A stretch of 43,266 nucleotides of DNA from Tepidiforma flava. GTDB lineage: Bacteria; Chloroflexota; Dehalococcoidia; Tepidiformales; Tepidiformaceae. Shown here piece after piece: positions 18,136 to 26,658 of this stretch (positions within the stretch are counted from its first letter, which is position 1; every line of letters starts with the position of its first letter). Both the position numbers and the translations under genes were made by a program. The stretch spans positions 1,641,683 to 1,684,948 of the forward strand of contig NZ_CP115149.1 in NCBI RefSeq assembly GCF_027594505.1, in the 5' to 3' direction. The notes below the pieces were generated by a model that was not told where the DNA came from, searched no databases, and saw only the letters and a list, made by a program, of their open reading frames with translations.

Positions 18136-19379
18136 TTACCAAACCTCCGGGGCCCACGGCTCCGGCCGCCAGCGGAAGAGCGCATCGGCCGCCCGGGCCG
18201 ATCCGGCCTCGCTGCCCCACGATGCGGCCATCGCCCGCCAGAGCGTCGAGCGCGCTCACCTGCCCAAAGAGCAGGCTGCCCAGCTCTTCCGCGCCGAGCT
18301 CGAGGTCGGCGGATTCGCCCGTCACCCGGCAGCGCGCCCCGGCCGGCCCAGCCTCCAGTGCGAACCGCCCCGCCGCGTAGCCGCCGAAGTCGTCCGCCGC
18401 CTCCAGCACCAGCCGGCCCTCCCCGGCATACCGCCGCCCTTCCAGCGCCGCCGCCGGGTCCAGCACCCGGCAGAAGAGCGCGTCCGAAGGCCTCCGGACC
18501 GCCCGCCGCGGGTCCTCGAGGAGGTGCAGCAGCGTGTCGTCCAGCGGCCGCCGGTGCGCCGTCACCCGGTCGACGAGGTCCACGCCGAGGACGTACTCCC
18601 AGAGCGCCGCCTCGGCGCCGCCGTCGATGCCGGGCAGCTCGTGGACCGCCACCTCGCCCGCCGGCAGCCCGTGCTCCCACTCCCCCCGCACGCGGTAGCG
18701 CGCGTACCCGATGGTCGCTCCGTCCTCTTCGAGGCTCACGAGGAAGTCCTTGCTCCAGCCCGCTTCCTCCCGCTCCTGCGCCGGCACGCCGCGCTCCTCC
18801 ACGCACCACGCCGCCGAGCGGGTGTGCAGCCCCGCGCGCTGCCCGCGCACGGCGTCCCACACCGCCGGCCATGCCGCCAGCGCCTCGTGGCGCGTCACCA
18901 GCCGCGGCCTTCCCCCGCGCTGCCGGGTGGCCGCGCAGGCGGCCGTGGACCCGCTCCAGCCGCACCTCATCGAAATGCTCCGTCGCCAGCCCGTAGCCGA
19001 ACCCGAGCCCGTAGATCGGCGCCTCAGAAGCCCAGAGCGCCGCGATCGGCTCAGCCCCACTCCCGCACCGCGCCGCAGCTGCTCCGTCATCAGCGCCGTC
19101 AGCACGCCGCGCCAGCCGGTCCGTCGGCAGCACCCCCACCCACGTTACCCCCGCGCACGGCAGCGAACCGCCCGGCACCGAAAGCTCGAACCGGAACGCG
19201 TCCGGACCGACCCGATGCACCGGCCGTTTTCGAACGCGGCCAGCAGCCGCTCCCGCTCGGCGCACCGCATCCCGTCCTCTACCCGCTCCGCGGTTCAGCT
19301 GCCGCCCGAAGGCGATGGAGTTCACCCCGAAAAACGCCTCCAGCTCCCCCTGCTCCGGGACCCGCACCTCGAACGTCAT
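18136..19379 (-). CDS. eis: Eis-like GNAT acetyltransferase with SCP2-type C-terminal domain
   Basis: About 410 residues starting MTFEVRVPEQGELEAFF. The acetyl-CoA binding region reads GVTWVGVLPT then an RRRGVLTALM-type loop when the break near 19110 is ignored. A second GNAT-like half follows (KDFLVSLEEDGATIGYARYRV). The last 100 residues form the SCP2-like domain seen in Eis (SDALFCRVLDPAAALEGR, GRLVLEAADDFGGYAAGRFALEA). The restored C-terminus is ALFRWRPEPWAPEVW with TAA at 18136-18138; a free C-terminal carboxylate near Trp/Phe is used in Eis catalysis. Eis proteins acetylate amines such as aminoglycosides or polyamines; the substrate here is unknown. Confidence 0.83.
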
Positions 19380-19577
19380 CGCGTCGCCCTCCTCGCGCCG
19401 AAAGCCCCAGCCTACCCGCTCCTCTTCCTCCCCGTCAGCCGCGCCCCGGGGAACCTTCCGCGCGGCTGCGGGCGTCTTCCCGTGCAGGATCCGCCCGGGT
19501 TCGCGCGTCTCGCCAGCCTGCTCGCCGGGTGCACCCTCCCCGTCATCGTGCTGGCGTGGGGCCGAGCGGAACCTGCC

Positions 19578-19909
19578 ATGGCCCGGGCGTCTCTCCATCA
19601 GCCCGCCGCCGCGCCGCCGGGGGCCGCCCCGGCCGTCGGCGCTCGCTGCCGCGCACGGCCCCGCCGCCCTTGCCCGACGGGGTCGAAGCCCTCGCCCGCG
19701 GCGCCCACCCTGCCCTCGCCGGCGCCGACCTCCTCTCCGCCCGCCCCGAAACCTGGCCATCCGCCTGCCTCGGCCTCGCGCCCGCTGGTCCGCCGCCTGT
19801 GCCCAGGCGGTCACCCCCGGCTGGGTCGTCACCTTCCTGCCCGCGGGCGGCGTCCCCGTTGCCGTGCACGTCGGCGCCGGCGCCGCCCGCTCTCGCCGAA
19901 AGCCCGTAG
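19578..19909 (+). CDS. Small protein of unknown function upstream of PAC2
   Basis: I do not recognise a family. With two or three indels ignored the plus strand gives a protein-like sequence: LPDGVEALARGAHPALAG, then RPETW, RWSAACAQAVTPGWVVT and FLPAGGVPVAVHVGAGA, ending LAESP with TAG at 19907-19909. The hydrophobic/Gly pattern of the C-terminal half looks like folded protein and not a shadow. The ATG at 19578 is only one choice. The end lies 24 bases before the PAC2 start, so the two may be co-transcribed. The interval 19380-19577 before it holds nothing I can support. Confidence 0.4.
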
Positions 19910-19933
19910 CCGCCGGGCCGGTACAATGGCGTC

Positions 19934-20837
19934 GTGGACGCGTTTTTCCCTGGCCCCCGCTCGACCCGCCCCTCCGCTCCCCCATCGTCATCCTGGCCTT
20001 CACCGGCTGGAGCAAGATACCGGCACCGTCACCGCCGACGCCGCCACCCACCTCGTCGAAACCTTCGGCGGGGACCGCTTCCTCGAGGTCGACCCCGAGG
20101 AGTACTACGTCTTCACCGAGACCCGGCCCACCGTCTCCATCGACGAATCCGGCGTCCGCCGCCTCCACTGGCCCGAAAACCACGCCTACGCCGTCCGCAC
20201 CGGCCTCGGCAGCCACGACCTCGTCGTCGTCCGGGGCGTCGAGCCGAACCTCCGCTGGCGCACCTTCGCCGCCCGCCTCGCCGAGGCGATCGTTCCCCTC
20301 CAGCCCGCCGCTCGTCTGCACCCTCGTCGCCCGTCCCGGCGGCCACCCCTCACACCCGGCCCATCCCGGTCACCGGCTCCAGCGCCGACCCGCGCCTCGC
20401 CGCCCGCTACGGCCTCGGCCGCTCCCTCTACCAGGGCCCCACCGGCATCATCGGCGTCATCCACGACGTCCTCCGCGCCCGCGGCCTCGACCTCATCCCA
20501 GCCTCGCCGCCGGCGTGCCCCACTACCTCAGCATCGACGAAAACCCGCCTGCCACCCTCGCGCTCATCCGCGCCCTCGAACCCGTCCTCGGCTACCCCGT
20601 CCCCGAGGGCGACCTCGAAGACCGCGCCGCCGCCTTCATCGACCGCGTCAACGAAGCCTCCCGCGGCGATGACCAGGTCGGCATCCCTACGTCCGCACCC
20701 TCGAACGCCCAGTACGAAGACGACACCGACGACGAAGGCACCAGCGACGAGGAGCCTTCGGCGACAGCGAACTCCCCTCCGCCGACGACATCCTCAAGGA
20801 CGTCGAAGACTTCCTCCGCGGCACCGGCGACCGGTAG
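19934..20837 (+). CDS. PAC2 (proteasome-assembly-chaperone-like) family protein
   Basis: About 300 residues from GTG 19934. The fold signature is clear: SPIVILAFTGWSDAG-like start, VETFGGDRFLEVDPEEYYVF, then ETRPTVSIDESGVRRLHWP, and LVVVRGVEPNLRWRTFA. The second half shows YQGPTGIIGVIHDVLRARG, AGVPHYLSIDENPPATLALI and VLGYPVPEGDLE. A strongly acidic tail follows (YEDDTDDEGTSDEE, then SADDILKDVEDFLRG). Relatives exist in Actinobacteria and Chloroflexota; in eukaryotes and archaea PAC2 proteins help assemble proteasomes, but the bacterial role is not settled. Breaks lie near 19952, 20015, 20305, 20500, 20688 and 20755. TACAAT at 19922-19927 is close upstream. Confidence 0.8.
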
Positions 20838-20973
20838 CCCGGGCCGCGTCGGCCCCCGCAACGGCCCCGTTCGGGGTTCCACCCCCGTCCTTACCGGCGC
20901 ACAGCTCGCCGGCGTCGAGTTTGGCCCCCGCGCCGCGCGCAGAGCGGCGGCATCCCGCGGCAACGCCGCCGCC

Positions 20974-21301
20974 CTACGGGAAGTCGCTCCCCGGGATGCT
21001 CTCCGGGTCGCGCACCAGCTCCTCCCACCGCCGCCGGATCACATCCAGCGGCGCCGGCGGCGGCGTCCACGGCAGCCCGCGGACGATCACGCCGCGGTTC
21101 GGCGCATGCTCCACCAGCCCCTCGCTCTCCAGCCGGCGGAACGCCTCCCGAACCGGCGTCTGCCACGCTCACCCCCCAGCGCGCCGCGATCTCCTCCTGC
21201 CGCAGGTGCTCTCCCTCCTTCAAATTCCCGGAGAGGATCGCCGCCTGGAGCGCCTCGTAGACCAAATCCGCCTTCGTCTTCCGCGGGTTCCGCATCGCCA
21301 T
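20974..21301 (-). CDS. Short GntR-family DNA-binding protein
   Basis: A winged-helix GntR regulator of about 109 residues starting MAMRNPRKTKADLVYEAL. The GntR helix-turn-helix is complete: AAILSGNLKEGEHLRQEEI, AARWGVSV, TPVREAFRRLESEGLV, then the wing EHAPNRGVIVRG. Only about 40 more residues follow (PPPAPLDVIRRRWEELVRD and a Pro/Ser end, stop at 20974-20976). The FCD, UTRA or aminotransferase effector domains of normal GntR proteins are absent. It may be a truncated FCD-type gene or a genuine minimal regulator of the YtrA kind. One G insertion at 21160 breaks the frame inside the HTH. It is divergent from the flagellar block, so it could control it. Confidence 0.75.
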
Positions 21302-21444
21302 ACCCCAAGCATACCCCACCGCGCCCCACCCTCCCCCTCCGCAGCGCCCAGCTCCCACCTCCCGACTGCAAGCTCCTGACTCCTGAATCTCCCCCTCCCC
21401 GCTCGTTCGCTTCCTTCGTCGGTCTTCCGGTGCTCCACTCCAGC

Positions 21445-21535
21445 GTCGCCGCGCCGCGGCGACATCCCGCGGCGCCGCCGCTGGCGGCCAGCCATCTGCC
21501 GCCGCGGCGTCAGCCGCGGCATCCGCCCCAGCCTC
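21445..21535. repeat. Stacked GC-rich palindromes (REP-like)
   Basis: The first hairpin has an 8-bp perfect stem, GTCGCCGC with GCGGCGAC around a 3-base loop (21445-21463). It is followed by CATCCCGCGGC and several CCGCGG-centred inverted repeats. The same CATCCCGCGGC word recurs at about 20951-20961 at the 3' end of the GntR gene, suggesting a small dispersed repeat. Confidence 0.45.
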
Positions 21536-21542
21536 CAACCTC

Positions 21543-21602
21543 CATCAGGGATTCCCCCGCCCAACCTCAGCACCCCGCGCCCCGTCCCTCAGGGAGTTCC
21601 CC
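21543..21602. promoter_or_regulatory. Two copies of TCAGGG-N(1-2)-TTCCCC near flbD
   Basis: Copy one at 21543-21558 (ATCAGGG A TTCCCC), copy two at 21588-21602 (CTCAGGG AG TTCCCC), spaced 44 bases and 60-120 bases before flbD. Similar copies lie before fliP (25719) and before the PilZ/fliA group (32050). The GGGGATTCCCC-like symmetry suggests a dimer-binding operator, though no protein is known for it here. Confidence 0.4.
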
Positions 21603-21662
21603 ACGTCCGCCGCACCACACCCGCCCCCTACGCTGGAGGCACCCACGCCTCGGGGCATCGCC

Positions 21663-21865
21663 ATCGATCAAGCTGACCCGCATCGATGGCACCGAGTTCT
21701 ACCTCAACCCGGACCTCTTCGAGGTCATGGAAGCCTCCCACGATACCCACATCACCCTCACCAACGGCCACCGCTACGTCTGCCAGGAATCCCCTGAGAC
21801 CATCATCGACCAGCATCGCCGAATTCCGCCGCCTGAGCATCGGCGCCATCCGGAGGTCCGCCTGA
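21663..21865 (+). CDS. flbD: Flagellar FlbD family protein
   Basis: A small protein of about 65 residues that often opens motA-motB operons; its exact role is unclear. It reads IKLTRIDGTEFYLNPDLFEV, then MEASHDTHITLTNGHRYV and ESPETIIDQ, closely matching the FlbD family. The expected ATG ATC is written ATCGATC (21663-21669), so one extra C or G destroys the start codon. A second extra base at about 21821 breaks the C-terminus, whose restored form is IAEFRRLSIGAIRRSA. The stop TGA at 21863-21865 overlaps the motA ATG as TGATG. A GGAGG at 21632 is rather far from this start. Confidence 0.8.
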
Positions 21866-22674
21866 TGGACCTGGCGACCGTCATCGGCCTCGTGCGTCGC
21901 CATCATCGGCATCATCGGCGGCAACATCCTCGAGGGCGGCGACCCCATGAAGCTCATCAACCTCCCGGGCTTCTTCATCGTCGTCCTCGGCTCCCTCGGC
22001 GCCGTCATGATCTCCCAGCCGCTCTCCGTCATGATCGGCAGCTCCCCAAGTTCATCCTCAAAGCCTTCTTCGGCGGCGCCCAGCACAACTCCGCCGAGAC
22101 CGTCGAGCTCTTCGTCCAGATGGCTGACAAGGCCCGCCGCGAAGGCCTCCTCGCCCTCGACAGCCGACGTCGAAAAAATCCACGACCAGCCTTCACCCGC
22201 AAAGGGGTCAGCAGCTCATGATCGACGGCACCGACCCCGAACTCCTCCGCGAAATCATGGAGATCGAGCGGGAATCCATGAAGCACCGCCACGAGGGCAA
22301 CTTCGCCGCCCTCGAATTCATGGGCGGCATCGCCCCCACCATCGGCGTCCTCGGCGCCGTCATGGGCCTCATGGGCGTCGATGTCCCACCTCGATGAGCC
22401 GGACCACATCGGCCCCGGCATCGCCACCGCCTTCGTCGCCACGTTCTACGGTGTCTTCACCGCCAACGTTACCTCTGGCTCCCCCTCGCCAACAAGCTCA
22501 AGAACAACTCCAAGCACGAACTCCACGCCCTCGACGTCGTCATCGAAGGCCTCATGTCCATCCAGGCCGGCGATAACCCCCGCATCGTCCGCGAAAAGCT
22601 CGAAGGCTTCCTCCACGCCCTCCGCCCGCGGCAAGAAGGACGACCACGCCGAGGCCCGCCGGGAGGCCGCATGA
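21865..22674 (+). CDS. motA: Flagellar motor stator protein MotA
   Basis: MotA forms the ion channel of the flagellar stator with MotB. About 265 residues, with four membrane segments: MDLATVIGLVVAIIGIIGG, FFIVVLGSLGAVMI, and near the C-terminus GIAPTIGVLGAVMGLMGV and IATAFVATFYGVFTANV. The conserved channel proline lies in APTIGVLG. The cytoplasmic loop FFGGAQHNSAETVELFVQMADKARREG contacts FliG in relatives. Breaks are short insertions near 21896, 22044, 22165, 22189, 22210 and 22379, and one missing base near 22470. The stop overlaps the motB start as ATGA, so the two are translationally coupled. Confidence 0.93.
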
Positions 22675-23441
22675 GCAAGCGCGCCCCCGAAGCCGAAAAG
22701 CCCGAAAACCACGAACGATGGATCGTCTCCTACGCCGACATGGTGACGCTCCTCTTCGCCCTCTTCGTCGTCGCCCTCTACGCCACCAGCGACGCCAACC
22801 CCCAGAAGCTCCAGATCCGTCCGCGTCTCCATCGAACAGGCATCCTCTCCATCGAAGCGTCCTCCAGGGCTCCAACGGCTCCTCCGCCGTCCTCAACCAG
22901 GGCGGCGGCCTCACCCCCTCCCTCAGCGAAATCCGCTCCAACACCTTCCAGGGCCTGAACGACACCCTCTCCGAATTCGCCGCCGCCAACGGCCTCGAGG
23001 GCAAAATCCAGCTCCGCTCCGACGCCACCTCCATCACCATCTCCCTCGCCGATAACCTCCTCTTCGACCTCCGGCTCCGCCGACCTGCGCCCCGGCAGCG
23101 TCGATGTCCTCCTCCAGGTCGCCGATGCCCTGAAGGGCCTCCCCAACCAGCTCCGCATCGAAGGCCACACCGACGACATCCCGCCCAACAGCCGCGACTA
23201 CCCGCACGAACTGGACGAGCTCTCCACCGCCCGCGCCACCCGCGTGCTGCGCGTCCTCGTCGAACAGGGCGGCCTCGACCCGGCGAAGCTCTAAGGCGCC
23301 GCCGGCTACGCCGATACCCGCCCGCTCGCCAGCAACGCCACCCCGGAAGGCCGCGCCCTCAACCGCCGGGCCGACATCGTCATCCTCTACCCCACCATCG
23401 AAGACCTGCAGAAGGCCCTCTCCGGGGCCCAGCGGAGGTAA
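22671..23441 (+). CDS. motB: Flagellar motor stator protein MotB
   Basis: MotB anchors the stator to peptidoglycan. The N-terminal helix [19 protein letters not shown] contains the essential ion-binding Asp. The periplasmic part ends in an OmpA-like domain with [28 protein letters not shown] and [11 protein letters not shown], then NRRADIVIL. About 255 residues. An in-frame TAA at 23292-23294 lies between AKL and AAGYADTRP, well inside the OmpA domain, so it is almost certainly a consensus error. Insertions lie near 22797, 22820, 22860 and 23069. The OmpA domain implies a peptidoglycan layer, in line with murT. FliL starts 5 bases downstream. Confidence 0.92.
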
Positions 23442-23446
23442 CGCCC

Positions 23447-23990
23447 ATGTTCAAGGACAAGAAAATCCTCGCCGGCGGCGCCGTCCTCTTCGTGGCCGCC
23501 TTCTGGTTCTACATCAAGCCCAACTACATGGACCCCAAGCCCCCGCCCGTCTACACCGCGGAGCAGATCGCCAACGCGCCCCGTCCCACCCTCTTCATCG
23601 GCAAGGCCTCCGCCGGCGGCCACGGCGGCAAGGCCACCAACGCCACCCGACGGCATCGTCCTCAACCTCAAGCCCTCCGGCACCACCCAGCGCTACGTCA
23701 AAGTCATCATGGCGCTCGAATTCGGCCCCGCCGACAACCTCCTCTGGGTCGGCCTCACCACCGACCAGATCGCCGCCAAGAACGCCGAGTTCGTCCCCAT
23801 CACCTCGAGCCCGAAATGCATCAAGATCCTCGACGCCATCGCCAACGTCATCGGCTCCCATACCGCCGAAGAAGTCGCTACCGTCGAGGGCAAAGAAAAG
23901 CTCAAAGAAGAGCTCATTGAAGCCATCAACCACCACCTCCACGGCGAAAAAGTCGAAAAAATCTACTTCGAAACCTTCATCGTCCAGTAG
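23447..23990 (+). CDS. fliL: Flagellar basal-body-associated protein FliL
   Basis: A single-span membrane protein that rings the stator and supports motor torque. It starts MFKDKKILAGGAVLFVAAF with the membrane helix near residues 8-22. The periplasmic SPFH-like part includes GIVLNLKPSGTTQRYVKVIM and ALEFGPAD, and ends with the FliL signature VEKIYFETFIVQ. About 180 residues, normal for the family. Two breaks lie near 23650 and 23805. It follows motB directly and precedes the switch gene by 11 bases. Confidence 0.85.
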
Positions 23991-24001
23991 GAGCGCACCC
24001 C

Positions 24002-25095
24002 ATGGCCGACCCCGTCGACGTCCTCGCCCAGCTCCTCTCCCCTCAGCAGGCCGCCACCCTCGATGCCGTCGGCCGCCGCGCCTGGGAAGCCGCGGCCCGC
24101 GCGCTCCAGGTCATCCAGGGCCAGGCGCCCGCAGTGTCGCTCGGCGAGGCCCGCCTCGTCATGCCCGACGAAATCCAGGGCGACTTCGGCGACCCCCACC
24201 TCGCCGTCCCCGTCGAGCTCTCCACCGACAACGACCAGGCGGCGACGGCCTACCTCGTCCTCCCCACCGCCCCCGCCGCTGCCTACCTCCAGACCGAAGC
24301 CGACAACCCCGAAGACCAGGAGCAGCAGACGCTCGTCGTCGCCTCCACCATCCTCGAGCCAGGTCATCCAGGCCCTCAACCAGGACGTCTTTGCCCGCTC
24401 CTCCAATTCGGCCTCATCCTCTCCTTCGACGACGTCACCGCCAACACGATGCCCGCCACCCTCGGCGGCCTCGATGACGCCTGCCTCTACCTCACCGCGA
24501 ACCTCTCCGCCGCGCAGGCGCTGCCCATTGCGCTCGTCCTCCCCGGCACCTTCCTCGATATCGTCGCCGGCTCCATGGCCAGCGCTTTCGCCGAGCTCGG
24601 CCGCAGCTGAAACCCCGCTGATCACTCAGGAAGACCTCGAAGCTGCCGAACTCCTCGATGTCGAACTCCAGCGCATCGAGGAACCCATGGCCGTCCCGCA
24701 GCAGCCCGACGTCCGCAGCCTGCCGCCCCCCGCCGCGCCGCGCCCCCGCCGAAAGAGCAGCCGCCGGTCACCGCCCAGCGCGCGCGCTTCACCCCGCTGC
24801 CCGACCCCGGCCCGGCCGAGCACACCTCCGGCATCGAACTCCTCGCCGGCCTCGAAATGAACGTCACCGTCGAACTCGGCCGGACCCGCCTCACCGTCGC
24901 CGAAGTCCTCAGCCTCGGCCCCGGCTCCGTCATCGAACTCGACCGCATCGCCGGCGAACCCGTCGACATCCTCGTCAACGACCGCCTCGTCGCCCGCGGC
25001 GAAGTCGTCGTCGTCGATGAAAACTTCGGCGTCCGCGTCGTCGAGGTCGTCCAGGCCGCGGCCACGAAGTCGAAGAGCCCGAGCCCGTCGCATGA
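24002..25095 (+). CDS. fliY: FliY-type flagellar switch protein (CheC-like domain plus FliN domain)
   Basis: The switch complex sets rotation direction and forms the C-ring. The first 200 residues (MADPVDVLAQLLSPQQAATL, LVVASTILEQVIQAL, LQFGLILSFDDV, LPIALVLPGTFLDIVAGSM) form a CheC/FliM-like middle domain. After a linker (ITQEDLEAAELLDVELQRI and a Pro-rich stretch) comes the SpoA/FliN domain: LLAGLEMNVTVELGRTRL, VAEVLSLGPGSVIELDR, PVDILVNDRLVARGEVVV and NFGVRVVEV. The apparent stop at 24608-24610 is caused by an indel; the linker resumes in the next frame. The restored C-terminus HEVEEPEPVA ends at 25095 and overlaps the fliO ATG. This resembles FliY more than FliN. No separate fliM is seen in the window. 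Confidence 0.8.
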
Positions 25096-25701
25096 GCGAC
25101 CCGGCGGCCCGGAAGCGCCTCACCTGGCTCGTCGCCATCTGCGGCGCGCTCCTCGTCGCCATCCTCTTCGTCTCCCTCGCGGCGCCCTCCCCCCGCCCGG
25201 CCTCCCCCACGCTGCGTCCCCGCCGACCCCGGGGCGGCTGCCGACTCCGCGGCCCCGGCGGCGGCCCCGGAAGCAGGCTTCTCCCTGCCGGCCCCAGGCG
25301 ACCTCGTTTCCCTCGGCTGGCGGCTCGGCCTCGTCGCCCTCATCATCGCCGGCTCCATCGTCGGGCTCCGCTGGTGGGCCCGCCGCATGGCCGCAGCCCG
25401 CCAGCACCACCGGCTTCCTCCGCGTCGTCGACACCCTCCCCATCAGCAGCGGCCGCACTATGCCACCTCCTGGCGCTTGGCGACCGCGTCATCGCCATCG
25501 GCGCCACCCCCCAGCAGATCACCATGCTCGAAGCCCTCACTCCCGAGGAGGCCGCGCGCGTGCTCGCCGCCGCCGACGCGAAGAACGACCCGCTCCCCCT
25601 CGGCGACTTCGCTGCCCAGCTCCGTCGACTCCCTCCGCCGCACCGAGCAGCGCGCCGCCCGCGAACCCGTCATCGGCGCCGAGCCACGCCGCCAGCCATA
25701 G
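25092..25701 (+). CDS. fliO: Flagellar export-gate accessory protein FliO
   Basis: FliO helps assemble the FliP ring of the export gate. It starts MSDPAARKRLTWLVAICGA with a first hydrophobic segment, has a variable Pro/Ala-rich loop, then a second membrane segment LGLVALIIAGSIVGLRWWARR. The conserved FliO cytoplasmic domain follows: VVDTLPISSGRTMHLL, LGDRVIAIGATPQQITMLE. The end is EPVIGAEPRRQP. About 200 residues. Breaks lie near 25218, 25245, 25403, 25465 and 25626. It overlaps fliY by ATGA. The 144-base gap to fliP contains a TCAGGG-TTCCCC motif. Confidence 0.8.
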
Positions 25702-25718
25702 GCGCCTCCCCGGCCCCG

Positions 25719-25754
25719 GATCAGGGTTCCCCGCCCCCAGCCCGTGAGGGAACC
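25719..25754. promoter_or_regulatory. TCAGGG-TTCCCC motif and inverted repeat before fliP
   Basis: GATCAGGGTTCCCC at 25719-25732 starts an inverted repeat with GGTTCCC (25725-25731) paired to GGGAACC (25748-25754) over a 16-base C-rich loop. It lies in the only sizeable gap of the export-gate gene run, 90-130 bases before the fliP start. It may be an operator, attenuator or weak terminator. Confidence 0.35.
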
Positions 25755-25845
25755 GCCCCCGCCCCGCTGGGGTTCTCCGGATTCAGGCCCGCCCCCTTCC
25801 GCCGATACGCTGGCGCCTCACCTGGCTTTCCCACCGGGGGCCAGC

Positions 25846-26649
25846 GTGGCGCACCGCCAGAAACCCCGCCGCCGACGGCGCATCCTCCTCCGCCCTCGCT
25901 CTTCTCGGCCTCGCGCTCGTCCTCCTCACCGGCTGCCGTCCAGCAGACGGCCGCCCCCGGTCAGCCGGCCGCTCCGCAGGACCCGGCGGCGCTCGCCCAG
26001 GACCCCCGCAACGTCTCCGCCGCCATCCAGCTCCTCGTCCTCATCACCGTCCTCTCCCTCGCCCCTGCCATCCTCGTGATGGTCACCTCCTTCACCCGCA
26101 TCATCGTCGTCCTCTCCCTCGTCCGGAACGCAATCGGCATCGGCCCCAGCTGCCGCCCAACCAGGTCCTCATCGGCATGGCCCTCTTCCTCACCGCCTTC
26201 GTCATGGCCCCGCAGGTCGAAGACCATCAACGACGAGGCCATCCAGCCCTACCTCGCCGGCACCATCTCCCAGCAGGAAGCCTTCGAGCGCGGCGAAGCC
26301 CCCCTCCGCCAGTTCATGCTCAAGCAAACCCGCGAGCAGGACCTCGCCGCTCTTCCTCAAGCTCTCCGCGCAGCCCCAAGCCGCCAACAGCCCCGACGAC
26401 GTCCCCACCTACGTCCTCGTCCCCGCCTTCAGCCCATCAGCGAACTGAAGACGGCCTGCTCCAGATGGGCTTCGTCATGTTCGTCCCCTTCCTCATCTAT
26501 CGACCTCGTCATCTCCTCCGCCCTCCTCAGCATGGGCATGATGATGCTGCCCCCCGTCATCGTCTCCCTCCCCTTCAAAATCCTCCTCTTCGTCCTCGTG
26601 CGATGGCTGGTATCTCATCGTCGGCTCCCTCGTCGGGAGCTTTGCCTAG
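25846..26649 (+). CDS. fliP: Flagellar type III export gate protein FliP
   Basis: Core ring subunit of the export gate. From GTG 25846 the N-terminus is MAHRQKPRRRRILLR followed by LALLGLALVLLTGC, a cleavable signal with a lipobox-like LTGC, then a Pro/Ala/Gln linker. The mature part matches FliP: LLVLITVLSLAPAILVM, TSFTRIIVVLSLVRNA, PPNQVLIGMALFLTAFVMAP, INDEAIQPYLAGTIS, then ISELKTAF, MGFVMFVPFLIIDLVIS and MGMMMLPPVIVSLPFKILLF, ending GSLVGSFA. Breaks are 1-2 base insertions near 25893, 26148, 26219, 26350, 26432, 26455, 26498 and 26602. The fliQ start lies 9 bases after the stop. Confidence 0.93.
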
Positions 26650-26658
26650 GAGCATCCC

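Larger units (their letters stand above)
21302..21662. other. Non-coding gap before the flagellar block
   Basis: About 360 bases without a supported gene, between the divergent GntR gene and flbD. It holds three things: a relatively C/T-rich stretch (21320-21440), a cluster of GC-rich palindromes (21445-21535), and two copies of a TCAGGG-TTCCCC motif (21543 and 21588). It is the natural place for promoters of both the GntR gene and the flagellar operon; no consensus -35/-10 or sigma-28 box is evident. Confidence 0.5.

Noticed and set aside
16502..19909. Very long plus-strand open frame (over 1,100 codons) running across the BtrH-like, M16 and Eis-like loci
   Set aside because: It is Arg/Pro/Ala-rich without family motifs and crosses three recognisable genes, two of them on the other strand. 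Long chance frames are expected at this GC content; only its last ~110 codons may be a real small gene (19578-19909).
18009..20321. Very long minus-strand open frame covering the Eis-like and PAC2 loci
   Set aside because: Only the 18136-19379 part matches a family. The rest is a low-complexity antisense shadow of the PAC2 gene.
21302..21662. Sigma-28 or sigma-54 promoter before flbD
   Set aside because: No TAAA-N15-GCCGATAA or TGGCAC-N5-TTGCA-like match was found by eye.
24002..25095. Two separate genes, a CheC-like protein (ending 24610) and FliN
   Set aside because: The apparent stop lies at an indel; the linker continues in the next frame with no ribosome-binding site or start codon at the junction, so one FliY-type gene is simpler.
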